Assembly: GCA_019426215.1 (NCBI GenBank)
Contig: CM033401.1
Location: 22,449,134 to 22,513,133, forward strand
DNA: 64,000 nt
Direction of reading: 5' to 3'
Origin: Buddleja alternifolia
Taxonomy: Eukaryota > Streptophyta > Magnoliopsida > Lamiales > Scrophulariaceae
The translations under genes were made by a program, and so were the position numbers. The notes under the pieces were generated by a model. It made no database searches, was not told where the DNA came from, and saw only the letters and a program-made list of their open reading frames with translations. Positions 22,930 to 35,937 of the stretch are shown here, piece after piece. Position 1 is the stretch's first letter. Each line of letters begins with the position of its first letter.

Positions 22930-24749
22930 CCCAGATGTCCTTCAAATACTTTTTGGCTAAGGGGTTTGGTGAGTGGGTCCGCTATGTTGTCCGCTGTATC
23001 CAGACGCTCCATTCGCACGTCGCCTCTTCCAATGATTTCTCGTATCAATCGGAATTTCCTCAGAACATGTTTGGATTTCTAATGAGACCTCAGCTCTTTT
23101 TCTTGTGCAATAGCCCCGTTGTTATCACAGTATACCATTACTGGATCCCCAACGGATTGAACGACACCCAATTCTTGGATGAAGTTCCTCATCTAGACAG
23201 CTTCTTTTGCAACCTCATTTGCTGCAATAAATTCTGCTTCAGTGGTGGAGTCGGCTATGGTTGGTTGCTTGGAACTCTTCCAGCTAACCGCTCCGCCATT
23301 AAGCAGAAATACAAACCCAGAGACCGACTTCGAGTCATCCTTGTCGGATTGGAACCCCTCTAATTCCATTTCTCCTCTTCTATATATCAAGAACAACCCC
23401 TTAGTTCTCCTTAGATACTTAAGGATTGTTTTCACCGAACTCCAGTGTTCCATGCCTGGATTCGCTTGATATCGACTGCACGCACTCAATGCATAAGCTA
23501 CAACGGGTCTTGTGCATATCATCGCGTACATTATACTACCTATCGCAAAAGCATAGGGAGTTTAGGACATTTTCACTCTTTCTTCCTCAATCTTTGGGCA
23601 CATAGACTTGGAAAGTGTGATACCATGTCCTATTGGCAAGAATCCCTTCTTGGACTCTTCCATCTCAAATCTTTTGAGTACGCGATCGATATATGCAGAT
23701 TGGGAGAGACCTAGCATCCTATTCGATATATCCCTATAGATCTTCATACCGAGTATGTAGGACGCCTCTCCCATATCTTTCATGGAGAATTTATTAGAGA
23801 GCCATACTTTAGTTGACTGCATCATCCCTACATCATTTCCAATTAGTAGGATGTCATCAACATAAAGTATGATGAACGTGACTGCACTCCCACTGTCTTT
23901 CTTATACACACATGCCTCTTCAACATTTTAAACGTATCCTAACTCTTGTATGACAATGTCAAAACGTTTGTTCCAACTTCGAGAAGCTTGCTTAAGTCCA
24001 TAGATGGACCTTTGGAGTTGACACACTTTGTGTTCGCTCCCTTTCGATGTAAAGCCCTCTGGCTATTGCATGTAAATCTCCTCCTCAATTTCTCCATTGA
24101 GGAATGCAGTCTTTACATCCATCTGCCATATTTCATAATCAAAATATGCAGATATTGCAAGCATAATCCTAATGGATTTCAGCGTAGGCCCTGGCGAGAA
24201 GGTTTCCTCATAGTCAATCCCTTGTCTTTGAGTAAATCCTTTTGCCACGAGGAGAGCCTTATAGGTGACTACATCTCCATCGACTCCAAGCTTTCGCTTG
24301 TAGACCCACTTACAGTCAATAGGCTTGATGCCCTCAGGTGGGTCAACCAAGGTCCATACCTTGTTGGAGTACATGGGGTCCATTTCGGATGTCATGGCCT
24401 CTAGCCATCTTCTCGAATCAATGTTAGACATTGCACTCTTAAAACTTTTCAGATCAGAGTCTAGAGGAGGATCTTGAGTGCCCTCCTGTTGCAATAGGCC
24501 TAGCCATCTTTCAGGCTCCTTTGGGATCCTCTTTGATCTCCTCAAAGGTTGTGTGTTTTCAGTGGATGCCTCTGATGTAGCCTCGTTGGTGTCGGGTGGG
24601 TTAATTTGCATTTCTTGACTTAATCCATTCTCATGGACCTCATCAAGTTCTACAACCTCGCCTTTTCTATCTAGAAGGTGACCCCTCTCCAAGAAATTGG
24701 CGTTTCTCGAAACAATAACCTTTTTGTTCTGTTGGGCTGTAGAAGGCAT
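22930..24749 (-). pseudogene. copia A, first internal copy: RT and RNase H
   Basis: From the integrase tail (KVIVSRNANFLERGHLLD) the frame runs through RT (KWVYKRKLG, LLVAKGFTQRQGIDYEETFSP, QMDVKTAFLNGEIEEEIYMQ), the catalytic YVDD near 23851, and RNase H (ICTRPVVAYALSACSRY, SKQPTIADSTTEAEFIAANE, YCDNNGAIA). Stops lie at about 24061 and 23930, with a frame problem between 23532 and 23561. Gag, protease and the integrase core are deleted: sequence jumps at about 24749 directly to leader sequence that in the second copy lies near 32390. Confidence 0.9.
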
Positions 24750-25912
24750 GATAATAGAATTCCATTCTTACTATCACATAAGTCTAATATTTTTCTCAGG
24801 AGGGAATTATAACATGCTTATTGGGGGGGTCTCATCAGATTTAATTATCTTGTTTTAATTATCTATCCTATGCATGCATTACATCACATAATCATCATAG
24901 ACAGATAAATAAAACATCCACAAAGCGGTAAAATTGAGGATGAACCACCTCGAGCCCTAACCTAGTAACCCACTCGAGCCAAAGTGGGTTTGGACATTCT
25001 AGAAAGTAAAAACCAGCCTAGACTATTACAGTGGTATCGCCTCAGCATACAAGTCTTCAAGTGCCGGCTCCATCTCCTTGCTCCGTCTTCGATTACATAG
25101 AGTATTTAAAAACTACTAATCTACTATGCGGAAAAGTAAAGAGCCAAACCGGCTATTATTTACAACTCTAGAATAATTACATACTTTGAAAACCAATACT
25201 AAGACTAGGCTCATGGTTCATCCCCTTATCACATAAACATGCCAAGCAACAAACATACATGCGATAAAGAAAATTTTACCCATTCATCGTTCAAACTAGA
25301 TTGCAAATATCGTTGGGATAAGTTCAATATCGATTTATAAAACCTTTCTCAGAGTTCATAAGTCAAAAAACATCATAGGTTAGGTCTTTGGGTCACCCAT
25401 CTCCAGAAAGTACGAAGAAAGGAAAAAAAATAAAATTTTGTTTTAACTTTCTGTTGACCACGCCTGGGCATGGTCATACGCGCGCCTGGGCGTGGGTTAC
25501 CCCATGCCTGGGCGCAGCGTGCAGCGACTATTGCTGTTTGCAATTTTCAAATCAGTTTTTCGCACGTTCGTGATTCTTTCGAGTTTCGATTAACGAATCT
25601 GAATTCTCCTAAGGTCTGAGTTTTATCACTTGATGATTAAACCTTCGGTTCAACCTTCTCGCAACACCCCACCAAAGGTGATTTCATAAAACTAGATCAA
25701 AACCTTCGAAAACAATCATATACCAAATTTCAGATTTCATGATTTTAAAAACCAATGACTTTTAAATATTAAAATCATAAAAATCAAACAACATCCCAAA
25801 TCAAAATCAATCCTAGTCTAACAATGAACATATTGATTATCATGCTTTCGATTTTACAATTAAAACGTAAAAACAAACATGCATAATCACATAAAAATTC
25901 GATCGAACCAAA
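24750..25912 (-). other. leader of copia A, first copy (shortened)
   Basis: Matches 32390-33553 of the second copy closely and does not code. It contains three GCCTGGGC words spaced exactly 22 bases apart (starting 25462, 25484 and 25506) in an otherwise AT-rich stretch. In the full element this region lies between the binding site and gag, where RNA packaging signals would be expected. Confidence 0.7.
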
Positions 25913-25929
25913 CCATGGCTCTGATACCA
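25913..25929 (-). promoter_or_regulatory. primer binding site (initiator tRNA-Met) of internal region 1
   Basis: The minus strand reads TGGTATCAGAGCCATGG one base inside LTR A2. TGGTATCAGAGC is the usual plant copia binding site for initiator tRNA-Met. Confidence 0.9.
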
Positions 25930-25930
25930 C

Positions 25931-27996
25931 TGTTGGGTTGACTCATTCCCTCGGGTGGCTCGTGGCAGCAGAAATTAAAATTTTACAAAAGTAAACGTAC
26001 AACCACCCGAAAATAGGAATATGGAATTGGTTCGATCGAATTTGATAAGAAGGTAAACGAAATTATACCTTTCGAAAATTTTGTTTCACCTCGAACTTTG
26101 GATCTCAGCAACCCTGTGGTGCAAATCCACACAATTTCCCTTGGGTGAGAAATTGCCCGTCGTCTTTTCGTATCTCCCGGTTTAGAGTGCTCCAAGCATC
26201 GCACCTCTAAGATGTATCCACACCACGTTCAAGTCACCAATCGTCTTGCCTTGCGTGCTAGACAATGAAACGATTCTAAGCTTAACTTAGGCTTGATTAT
26301 ATGAATGTTAGGAATATTTTCTAAGTTGTTTAATTCAACACATTAATAGAACGACGTCTTGTTGGAAGTGGGAGAAAAGTGGCCGATTTTAGTAGGTTAG
26401 GGAGGGGCAATTTTTCTAGCAAGATTCATCATCAATTTTAGTCTCCTTCATCTCTTATTTATAGGTGAAGATTACCTAGAGTCCAATTAGGAAAAGGAAA
26501 CTTCCTTTCTCCTAAACTCTCTAGTAATCTTTATCCTATGAAGACTTGGAGAAGGGGAAAACTCTTTTCCTCCTCCACCACATGATAAAAATCGCCCCCT
26601 TTCCTTATTTTAACTCAAGAAATCGATCAACATAGTCAATTGGACTCTAAGGTTCAATTTTGACTTCTCAATTTAATTATAGGCACAACCCATCAATTAA
26701 ATACAAGTCAAATTAAATCCAACCAATTAATTCCAACATTTATTTGTTTAACTTGGGCTCCACCCAATTAAATAAAATACTTGGACTCTACTAGGCCCAT
26801 TAATTTAATTAATTCTACAAGATTAATTAAAAGAGTAAAGTTAATTGAATCCTTCAATTAATTTATATTCCATATTAGGAAAGTACTACACTTTCCTAAT
26901 TCCCTCAATTTCCTCCAAATTGATTAATCACATCTATTCAAGCAGTGACTCTCTCGAGTTAGTGTGTGACCCCTTAGGCTCGTTTCTATCTAGTAGTAAG
27001 TACACCTTCCCACAGTGCTAGTGTACTTTCCAAAAATGGAAAGTACTAGATTAAATCAATCCTTTGATTTAATCAAGCCTAGATAAAATGAAAGTAAAGA
27101 TACGCCTTTTGCGATCTTGATCCACGCATAAGTAAGATCTCTCTATCTAATCTCCCGATTGAATCTAGAGCATTGGCTAAGGTCGAAGCTCTATTAATTC
27201 AATACTATGTTTCCCATGTTATGTGAAATCGACTTCGACTATCTAAACGAGGAAGCCCTACGCCTCTGTAGATATCATACTTCGGCCGAAGATTCCTGAA
27301 GTCGATTCACTATGTAACCATAGGAGATTAACCGACTGGCTAATGTCAGAGATAGATTCCTCTTGATTCTCACGTCCATACTATGTAAGATGTGCATGTC
27401 TTAGTTTGCCCATATTCGATCATCTAAAGTGATCATGTAACAAATCAAGAACATGCGCGGTTACGCATAAGACATCCAATGGAATCTTAGGTCCATAAGG
27501 ATTACTCTTATACTACAAGACCACTGGAAGTTCCACATTCGACTGGGAATCCATTGCAGGAACTTCCATGGGGTTGTTCAGTTCTCCCATTACCACAATG
27601 GCAACCCTCCTATATGCATTGGCTTTCACCGTGCCAGTATCTATGGAACGAGATACACTTCTACAAGAGTATGCATCATATGAGCAAGTCTTTTGGGTTG
27701 CATCGATATCCCTTTATCTCGATAAACCCTTTCACGAGTTGGAACAATGTTTAAAGATCACAGCCTTCGAGACATATTCCATCATTGCCACACCCAATGT
27801 GCAATGATGTCCCATAGCTATGTGTGATCCTTCGGGACTTTATTCTAAGCCAAAGTAAAAACTAATTTAACAATAAAGACATGCCACATATTTAAAGATA
27901 TTGACTTTATTTATAAGAAAATGATTGTTTAGCTCTAGAGTTACTATTACATAGAATGGCGCCCAATAATTGGTGCGTCGGACACTAACTCTAACA
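25931..27996 (-). repeat. LTR A2 (shared middle LTR)
   Basis: Starts TGTTGGGTTGACTC and ends CTAACTCTAACA, 2066 bases. On its left is the PBS of the first internal region; on its right the polypurine tract of the second. A TATA box (minus strand CTATAAATAAG) lies at about 26454-26464. Relative to A1 and A3 it has an internal deletion at about 27078. Confidence 0.9.
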
Positions 27997-28029
27997 ATCT
28001 CCCACTTGCCCTAGCGCCAATTGCCCATG

Positions 28030-29445
28030 TACTTAAGGCCCATTCTTCCCAAATGTCCTTCAAATACTTTTTGGCTAAGGGGTTTGGTGAGTGGGTCCGC
28101 TATGTTGTCCGCTGTATCCACGCGCTCCATTCGCACGTTGCCTCTTCCAATGATTTCTCGTATCAATCAGAATTTCCACAGAACATGTCGCCCCGTTGTT
28201 ATCACAGTATACCGTTACTGGATCCGCAACGGATTGAACGACATCCAATTCTTGGATGAAGTTCCTCATCCAAACAACTTCTTTTGCAGCCTCATTTGCT
28301 GCAATAAATTCTGCTTCAGTGGTGGAGTCGGTTATGGTTTCTTGCTTGGAACTCTTCCAGCTAACCGCTCCGCCATTAAGCAGAAATACAAACCCAGAGA
28401 ACGACTTCGAGTCGTCCTTCTCGGATTGGAAACTCGAATCAGTAAACCCCTCTAATTCCATTTCTCCTCGTCCGTATATCAAGAACAACTCCTTAGTTCT
28501 CCTTAGATACTTAAGGATTGTTTTCACCGAACTCCAGTGTGCCATGCCTGGATTCGCTTGATATCGACTGCACGCACTCAATGCATAAGCTACAACGGGT
28601 CTTGTGCATATCATCGTGTACATTATACTACCTATCGCAGAAGCATAGGGAGTTTTGGACATTTTCACTCTTTCTTCCTCAGTCTTTGGGCACATAGACT
28701 TGGAAAGTGTGATACCATGTCCTATTGGCAAGAATACCTTCTTGGACTCTTCCATCTCAAATCTTTTGAGTACGCGATCGACATATGCTGATTGGGAGAG
28801 ACCTAGCATCCTATTCGATCTATCCCTATAGATCTTCATACCGAGTATGTAGGACGCCTCTCCCATATGTTTCATGGAGAATTTATTAGAGAGCCATACT
28901 TTAGTTGACTGCATCATCCCTACATCATTTCCAATTAGTAGGATGTCATCGACATAAAGTATGATGAATGTGACTGCGCTCCCACTGACTTTCTTATACG
29001 CACATGCCTCTTCAACATTTTGAACGTATCCATACTCTTGTATAACAGTGTCAAAACGTTTGTTCCAACTTCGAGAAGCTTGCTTAAGTCCATAGATGGA
29101 CCTTTGGAGTTTACACACTTTGTGTTCGCTCCCTTTGGATGTAAAGCCCTCTGGCTGTTGCATGTAAATCTCTTCCTCAATTTCTCCATTGAGGAATGCA
29201 GTCTTTACATCCATCTGCCATATTTCATAATCAAAATATGCAGATATTGCAAGCATAATCCTAATGGATTTCAGCATAGTCACTGGCGAGAAGGTTTCCT
29301 CATAGTCAATCCTTTGTCTTTGAGTAAATCCTTTTGCCACGAGGCGAGCCTTATAGGTAACTACCTCTCCATCGACTCCAAGCTTTCACTTGTAGACCCA
29401 CTTACAGCCAATGGGCTTGATGCCCTCAGGTGGGTCAACCAAGGT
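28030..29445 (-). pseudogene. copia A, second internal copy: RT and RNase H
   Basis: Continues in frame from the integrase ORF. Two stops (near 29442 and 29393) sit where related copies have Trp and Arg. Then ARLVAKGFTQRQRIDYEETF, QMDVKTAFLNGEIEEEIYMQQ, KLQRSIYGLKQASRSWNKRF, YVDD near 28945, TRPVVAYALSACSRYQANP and TTEAEFIAANEAAKEVVWM. Near 28190 a deletion of about 41 bases relative to the first copy removes RNase H sequence after YCDNNGA and shifts the frame, so the annotated C-terminus is not native. Confidence 0.92.
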
Positions 29446-31855
29446 TCAAACCTTGTTGGAGTACATGGAGTCCATTTCGGATGTCATGGCCTCTAGCCAT
29501 TTTCTCGAATCAATGTCATACATTGCACTCTTAAAACTTTTCGGATCAGAGTCTAGAGGAAGATCTTGAGTACCCTCCTCTTGCAATAGGCCTAACCATC
29601 TTTCAGGCTCCTTTGGGATCCTCGTTGATCTCCTCAAAGGTTGTGTGTTTTCGGTGGGTGCCTCTGATGTAGCCTCGTTGGAGTCGGGTGGGTTAATTTG
29701 TATTTCTTGACTTGATCCATTTTCATGGACCTCATCAAGTTCTACAGCCTCGCCTTTTCTATCTAGAAGGTGACCCCTCTCCAAGAAATTGGTGTTTCTC
29801 GAAACAATAACCTTTTGTTCCGTTGGGCTGTAGAAGTAATATCCAACAGTTTCCTTTGGATATCCTACAAAATAGCACAAAGAGGACTTGGGGTCCAATT
29901 TGTCTCCCACTAAGTGCTTTACATAAGCTGGACACCCCCATATTCTCAAATGATTATATGAGGGCGTCTTTCCACACCAACTTTCATATGGGGTATTGGG
30001 CACCGTCTTGCTAGGTGATCTATTCAACAGATAGACAGCCGTTTCAAGAGCATAGCCCCACATGGACTTAGGAACTTTAGTAAAACACATCATGGATCGA
30101 ACCATATCTAGCAATGTTCGATTCCTGCGCTCGGCTACCCCATTATGTTGAGGTGTGCCGGGCGGTGTCCACTGTGAGAGAATTCCATTTTCTCTAAGAC
30201 AATCAAGAAACTCGGTAGACAAGTATTCACCTCCTCGATCCGATCGAAGAGCCTTAATACTTCTACCAAGTTGCTTCTCTACTTCATTTCTGAACTCCTT
30301 AAACTTCTCAAAGGATTCAGATTTATATCTCATAAGATATAAATAACCATACCATGAATAATCACTGGTAAAAGTTATGAAGTAGTTTTGGCCTCCTTGA
30401 GTGCTCACACTCATTGGCCCGCACACGTCCCTATGGACCAAGTCCAATGGTTTTGTGGCTCGTTCCGATTTCCCCGAAAACGGTAACTTGGTCATTTTTC
30501 CTTTTAGACATGATTCGCAACTTGACAATTCATCTAAGTCATTTACATCTAAATGTTTTGCCAATGTTCGAATTCTTTCTTTGGAAATATGTCCAAGTCT
30601 TTCGTGCCACATTTGTGTGCTTACTTGATTATCTTGTTTACGTTTGTTACTTTGTTGAATATTGAGATTGGAAATTATTGGGGATATAGTATACATTCCA
30701 TCTTTCATTTTCGATTCCATAATAAGAGACGATTCATAAAACAAAAGTAAACTTTTATTACTAATCTCAAAACAATATCCTTCTCTATCCAAAATCGGAA
30801 TCGAGATAATATTTCTTATTATTTCAGGAACAAAATAAACGGAATGTAAAACTAATTTCCTATCTCCTAACTCTAAGTAGATTGTCCCCACGGCTTTGGC
30901 AGCAACCAATGCTCCATTCCCCATCCGCAGGGTCATGTCTCCTCTACTGAGCTCTTTAGTTCTTTTCATCACCTGCAAATCATTGCAGATATGAACACCG
31001 CATCCAGTGTCAAGAACCCAAGAAATATTGTTAACAGTGAAGTAAACTTCAACAAAGAACATACCTTGAGTCGGAGGCTCTTTGTAGATCCTTTGCCAGT
31101 GCCTAACTTTCACACATTTATGGCACTTATCAGACTTCTCAGACTTTGGCTTCTTTAACTTCTTCACACCACCATTACCTTTCAGCTTCTTAGTCTTATT
31201 CTTCTTCTTGTTGCCCTTCTTGACTTTTAAAGAGGAATTCATAAGAAACACCGGTTTATCCTTCTTGATGGTGATTTCAGCAATTATCAACATGTTCAAC
31301 AATTCATTCAATGAAGCATTCAAGTTGTTCATGTTGAAATTGATGACGAATTGATCATATGACTTTGGGAGAGATTGAAGCACAAGGTCGACACAAAGGT
31401 CTCCGTCGAATAGCACATCCAAATCATTCATCTTATGAATCAATTGGATCATTTTAAGGATGTGCTCACTCGCAGACGCCCCTTCATTCATCCTTGCTCC
31501 AAATAGTTATTTTGATATAGCATATCGTTCTCTCCTAGTCCTAGTACCGTAAAGCTCTTCTAAGTGGTCGATGATTTCTTTTTCCATCATAATATTTTCA
31601 TGTTGCTTTTGCAACTCATTTGACATAGAAGTCAGGATGATGCATCTAGCTTGGATGTTATCATCCGACCACAGCTTTGCATACTCTCTATCCTCATCAC
31701 TGCTTTCATCGTTAATCACCGGCCGTATAGCTGTTAGGATATAATCCTTCCTTTCATATTGAAGAACGATTTTTAGGTTTCTAAGTCAGTCCGAAAAGTT
31801 TGGTCCGTTCAGTTTGTTGGTTTCAAGAATTGTATAAAGAGGATTTTGTAGCCAT
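29446..31855 (-). pseudogene. copia A gag, protease and integrase, nearly intact
   Basis: Gag starts at about 31855 (ATG); a small frameshift near 31830, a TGA at about 31787 and a TAA at about 31504 interrupt it. The knuckle reads CHKCVKVRHWQRIY, missing the last Cys. The C-terminal gag is lysine-rich. Protease WVLDTGCGVHIC lies at about 30985-31020 with an intact DTG. Integrase has WHERLGH and CESCLKGK, Asp in HRDVCGP (about 30420), Asp in SDRGGEY (about 30230) and Glu in GVAERRNR (about 30125). From 31491 to 29446 it is one open frame of 681 codons. Confidence 0.93.
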
Positions 31856-33553
31856 TTTCATTTATCTACAAAAATGCATAACAGACAATTAATAACGGAT
31901 TTTCAAATAAAGTCCTTATACAATTTGGTCTTTAATTGTACAAGTCTCCCACTATTTTTCTCAAATCACACCACCCTCTTGACATGATTCGAAGAAACGT
32001 TAGTTTCTTTAGTGGGCTTGAGATCTATTTTCACTTCATCATATGCCCCATTTGCTGAGCTAACATATGATGATTTTGAATAGTAGCCTTACCGGACCTT
32101 TTATCTTTTTAGATAGTTCTCAAGATGGTTTTCCTCATCTCCCACGCCTTTTTTGTTTTTCTTTTTTTAACCATTTTCTGAGCTAACACATGAGGGACGA
32201 TGTTAGGCTCGACCCATCAATTTCATTGCCCCCATTTTCTGAGCAAAGCAATAAAACCAACCGATTTCCACGGGGCACCATAGTGCTTAGCAAACACTCA
32301 CAACCTACCTCGGATCCAATCCACCCCATTTTCTGAGCAAAAGGATTGAACCTTTAGCGGCGTTTCACATGGTGTATACTTATGATGAAAGGCATGATAA
32401 TAGAATTCCATTCTTACTATCACATAAGCCTAATATTTTTCTCAGGAGGGAATTAAAACATGCTTATTGAGGGGGTCTCATCAGATTTAATTATCTTGTT
32501 TTAATTATCTATCCTATGCATGCATTACATCACATAATCATCATAGACAGATAAATAAAACATCCACAAAGCGGTAAAATTGAGGATGAACCACCTCGAG
32601 CCCTAACCTAGTAACCCACTCGAGCCAAAGTGGGTTTGGACATTCTAGAAAGTAAAAACCAGCCTAGACTATTACAGTGGTATCGCCTCAGCATACAAGT
32701 CTTCAAGTCCCGGCTCCATCTCCTTGCTCCGTCTTCGATTACATAGAGTATTTAAAAACTACTAATCTACTATGCGGAAAAGTAAAGAGCCAAACCGGCT
32801 ATTATTTACAACTCTAGAATAATTACATACATTGAAAACCAATACTATGACTAGGCTCATGGTTCATCCCCTTATCACATAAACATGCCAAGCAACAAAC
32901 ATACATGCGATAAAGAAAATTTTACCCATTCATCGTTCAAACTAAATTGCAAATATCATTGGGATAAGTTCAATATCGATTTAGAAAACCTTTCTCAGAG
33001 TTTATAAGTCAAAAAACATCATAGGTTAGGTCTTTGGGTCACCCATCTCCAAAAAGTACGAAGAAAGGAAAAAAAAATTGTTTTAACTTTCTGTTGACCA
33101 CACCTGCGCATGGTCATATGCGGGCCTGGGCGTGGGTTACCCCATGCCTGGGCGTAGCGTGCAGCGGCTATTGCTGTTTGCGATTTTCAAATCAGTTTTT
33201 CGCACGTTCGTGATTCTTTCGAGTTTCGATTAACGAATCTGAATTCTCCTAAGGTCTGAGTTTTATCACTTGATGATTAAACCTTCGGTTCAACCATCTC
33301 GCAACACCCCACCAAAGGTGATTTCATAAAACTAGATCACAACCTTCGAAAACAATCATATACCCAAATTTCAGATTTCATGATTTTAAAAACCGATGAC
33401 TTTTAAATATTAAAATCATAAAAATCAAACAACATCCCAAATCAAAATCAATCCTAGTCTAACAATGAACATATTGATTATCATGCTTTCGATTTTACAA
33501 TTAAAACGTAAAAACAAACATGCATAATCACATAAAAATTCGATCGAGCCAAA
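31856..33553 (-). other. leader of copia A, second copy
   Basis: No coding potential. It contains four copies of a CCCCATTTTCTGAGC-type word (near 32047, 32170, 32231 and 32327) between gag and the deletion point of the first copy, and the 22-base-spaced GCCTGGGC words at about 33103-33155. Confidence 0.65.
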
Positions 33554-33570
33554 CCATGGCTCTGATACCA
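33554..33570 (-). promoter_or_regulatory. primer binding site (initiator tRNA-Met) of internal region 2
   Basis: The same TGGTATCAGAGCCATGG on the minus strand, one base inside LTR A3. Confidence 0.9.
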
Positions 33571-33571
33571 C

Positions 33572-35712
33572 TGTTGGGTTGACTCATTCCCTCGGGTGGC
33601 TCGTGGCAGCGGAAATTAAAATTTTACAAAAGTAAACGTACAACCACTCGAAAATAGGAATATGGAATTGGTTCGATCGAATTTGATAAGAAGGTAAACG
33701 AAATTATACCTTTCGAAAATTTTGTTTCACCTCGAACTTTGGATCTCAGCAACCCTGTGGTGCAAATCCACACAATTTCCCTTGGGTGAGAAATTGCCCG
33801 TCGTCTTTTCGTATCTCCCCGTTTAGAGTGCTCCAAGCGTCGCACCTCTAAGATGTATCCACACCTCGTTCAAGTCACCAATCGTCTTGCCTTGCGTGCT
33901 AGACAATGAAACGATTCTAAGCTTAACTTAGGCTTGATTATATGAATGGTAGGAGTATTTTCTAAGTTGTTTAATTCAACACATGAATAGAACGACGTCT
34001 TGTTGGAAGTGGGAGAAAGGTGACCGATTTTAGTAGGTTAGGGAGGGGCGATTTTTCTAGCAAGATTCATCATCAATTTTAGTCTCCTTCATCTCTTATT
34101 TATAGGTGAAGATTACCTAGAGTCCAATTAGGAAAAGGAAACTTCCTTTCTCCTAAAATCTCTAGTAATCCTTATCCTATGAAGACTTGGAGAAGGGAAA
34201 AACTCTTTTCCTCCTCCACCACATGGTAAAAATCGCCCCCTTCCCTTATTTTCACTCAAGAAATCGGTCAACATATTCAATTGGACTCTAGGGTTCAATT
34301 TTGACTTCTCAATTTAATTATAGGCACAACCCATCAATTAAATACAAGTCAAATTAAATCCAACCAATTAATTCCAACATTTATTTGTTTAACTTGGTCT
34401 CCACCCAATTAAATAAAATACTTGGACTCTACTAGGCCCATTAATTTAATTAATTCTACAAGATTAATTAAAAGAGTAAAATTAATTGAATCCTTCAATT
34501 AATTTATATTCCATATTAGGAAAGTACTACACTTTCCTAATTCCCTCAATTTCCTCGAAATTGATTAATCACATCTATTCAAGCAGTGACTCTCTCGAGT
34601 TAGTGTGTGACCCCTTAGGCTCGTTTCTATCTAGTAGTAAGTACACCTTCCCACAGTGCTAGTGTACCTTCCAAAAATGGAAAGTACTAGATTAAATCAA
34701 TCATTTGATTTAATCAAGCTTCGAATTAGTCACCAAGCTAATTCTCGGCACTTACAAATCGCGGTTGCCCACCTAGCATAGGGTACCGAAGACCTAGATA
34801 AAACGAAAGTAAAGATACGCCTTTTGCGATCTTGATCCTCGCATAAGTAAGATCTCTCTATCTAATCTCCCGATTGAATCTAGAGCATTGGCTAAGGTCG
34901 AAGCTATATTAATTCAATACTATGTTTCCCACGTTATGTGAAATCGACTTCGACTATCTAAACTAGGAAACCCTACGCCTCTTTAGATATCATACTTCGG
35001 CCGAAGATTCCTTAAGTCGATTCACTACGTAACCATAGGAGATTAACCGACTGGCTAATGTCAGAGATAGATTCCTCTTGATTCTCACGTGCCTCACTAC
35101 GTAAGACATGCATGTCTGAGTTTGCCCATATTCGATCATCTAAAGTGATCATGTAACAAATCAAGAACATTCGCGGTTACGCATAAGACATCCAATGGAA
35201 TCTTAGGTCCATAAGGATTACTCTTGTACTACAAGACCACTGAAAATTCCACATTCGACTGGGAATCCATTGCAGGAACTTCCATGGGGTTGTTCAGTTC
35301 GCCCATTACCACAATGGCAACCCTCATATATGCATTGGCTTTCACCGTGCCAGTATCTATGGAACGAGATACACTTCTACCAGAGTATGCATCATATGAG
35401 CAATTCTTTTGGGTTGCATCGATATCCCTTTATCTCGATGAACCCTTTCACGACTTGGAACAATGTTTAAAGATCACATCCTTCGAGACATATTCCATCA
35501 TTGCCACACCCAATGTGCAATGATGTCCCATAGCTATGTGTGATCCTTCGGGACTTTATTTTAAGCCAAAGTAAAAACTAATTTAAGAATAAAGACATGC
35601 CACATATTTAAAGAGATTGACTTTATTTATAAGAAAATGATTGTTCAGCTCTAGAGTTACTATTACATAGAATGGCGCCCAATAATTGGTGCGCCAGGCA
35701 CTAACTCTAACA
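33572..35712 (-). repeat. LTR A3 (5' LTR of the array)
   Basis: 2141 bases, TGTTGGGTTGACTC to CTCTAACA. The flank to the right (ATATCATG) is not a polypurine tract, so this is the outer 5' LTR. A minus-strand TATA box lies at about 34095-34105. Confidence 0.9.
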
Positions 35713-35937
35713 ATATCATGTACATAAAGTTGTCTAGCAGTACTGGCTCGTTGTTTTGAATTGCATCTGAACTCTTGTATTTACATGTGATGTTGTTGCT
35801 ATATATGTGAATACCTTAGAGTTTTGAGTTGTGTGATTCGAAAGTTTCGTATAGTTCATGCTTAGCGTTAGCCCATGATGAGATGGCCTCTCGGATTGAG
35901 CTAGCGTTGCAGTGTGGTGGACTTTGGCTCCCATCCG

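Larger units (their letters stand above)
15728..35712 (-). mobile_element. tandem copia array A: LTR-internal-LTR-internal-LTR
   Basis: Three copies of one LTR family (A1 15728-22878, split; A2 25931-27996; A3 33572-35712) flank two internal regions that share gag/pol sequence and the same orientation. Each internal region has a tRNA-Met type binding site at its right end and a polypurine tract at its left end, and the middle LTR serves both. This is the expected product of unequal recombination between two copies. A1 lacks its left terminal part, so no flanking duplication can be tested. Confidence 0.85.
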
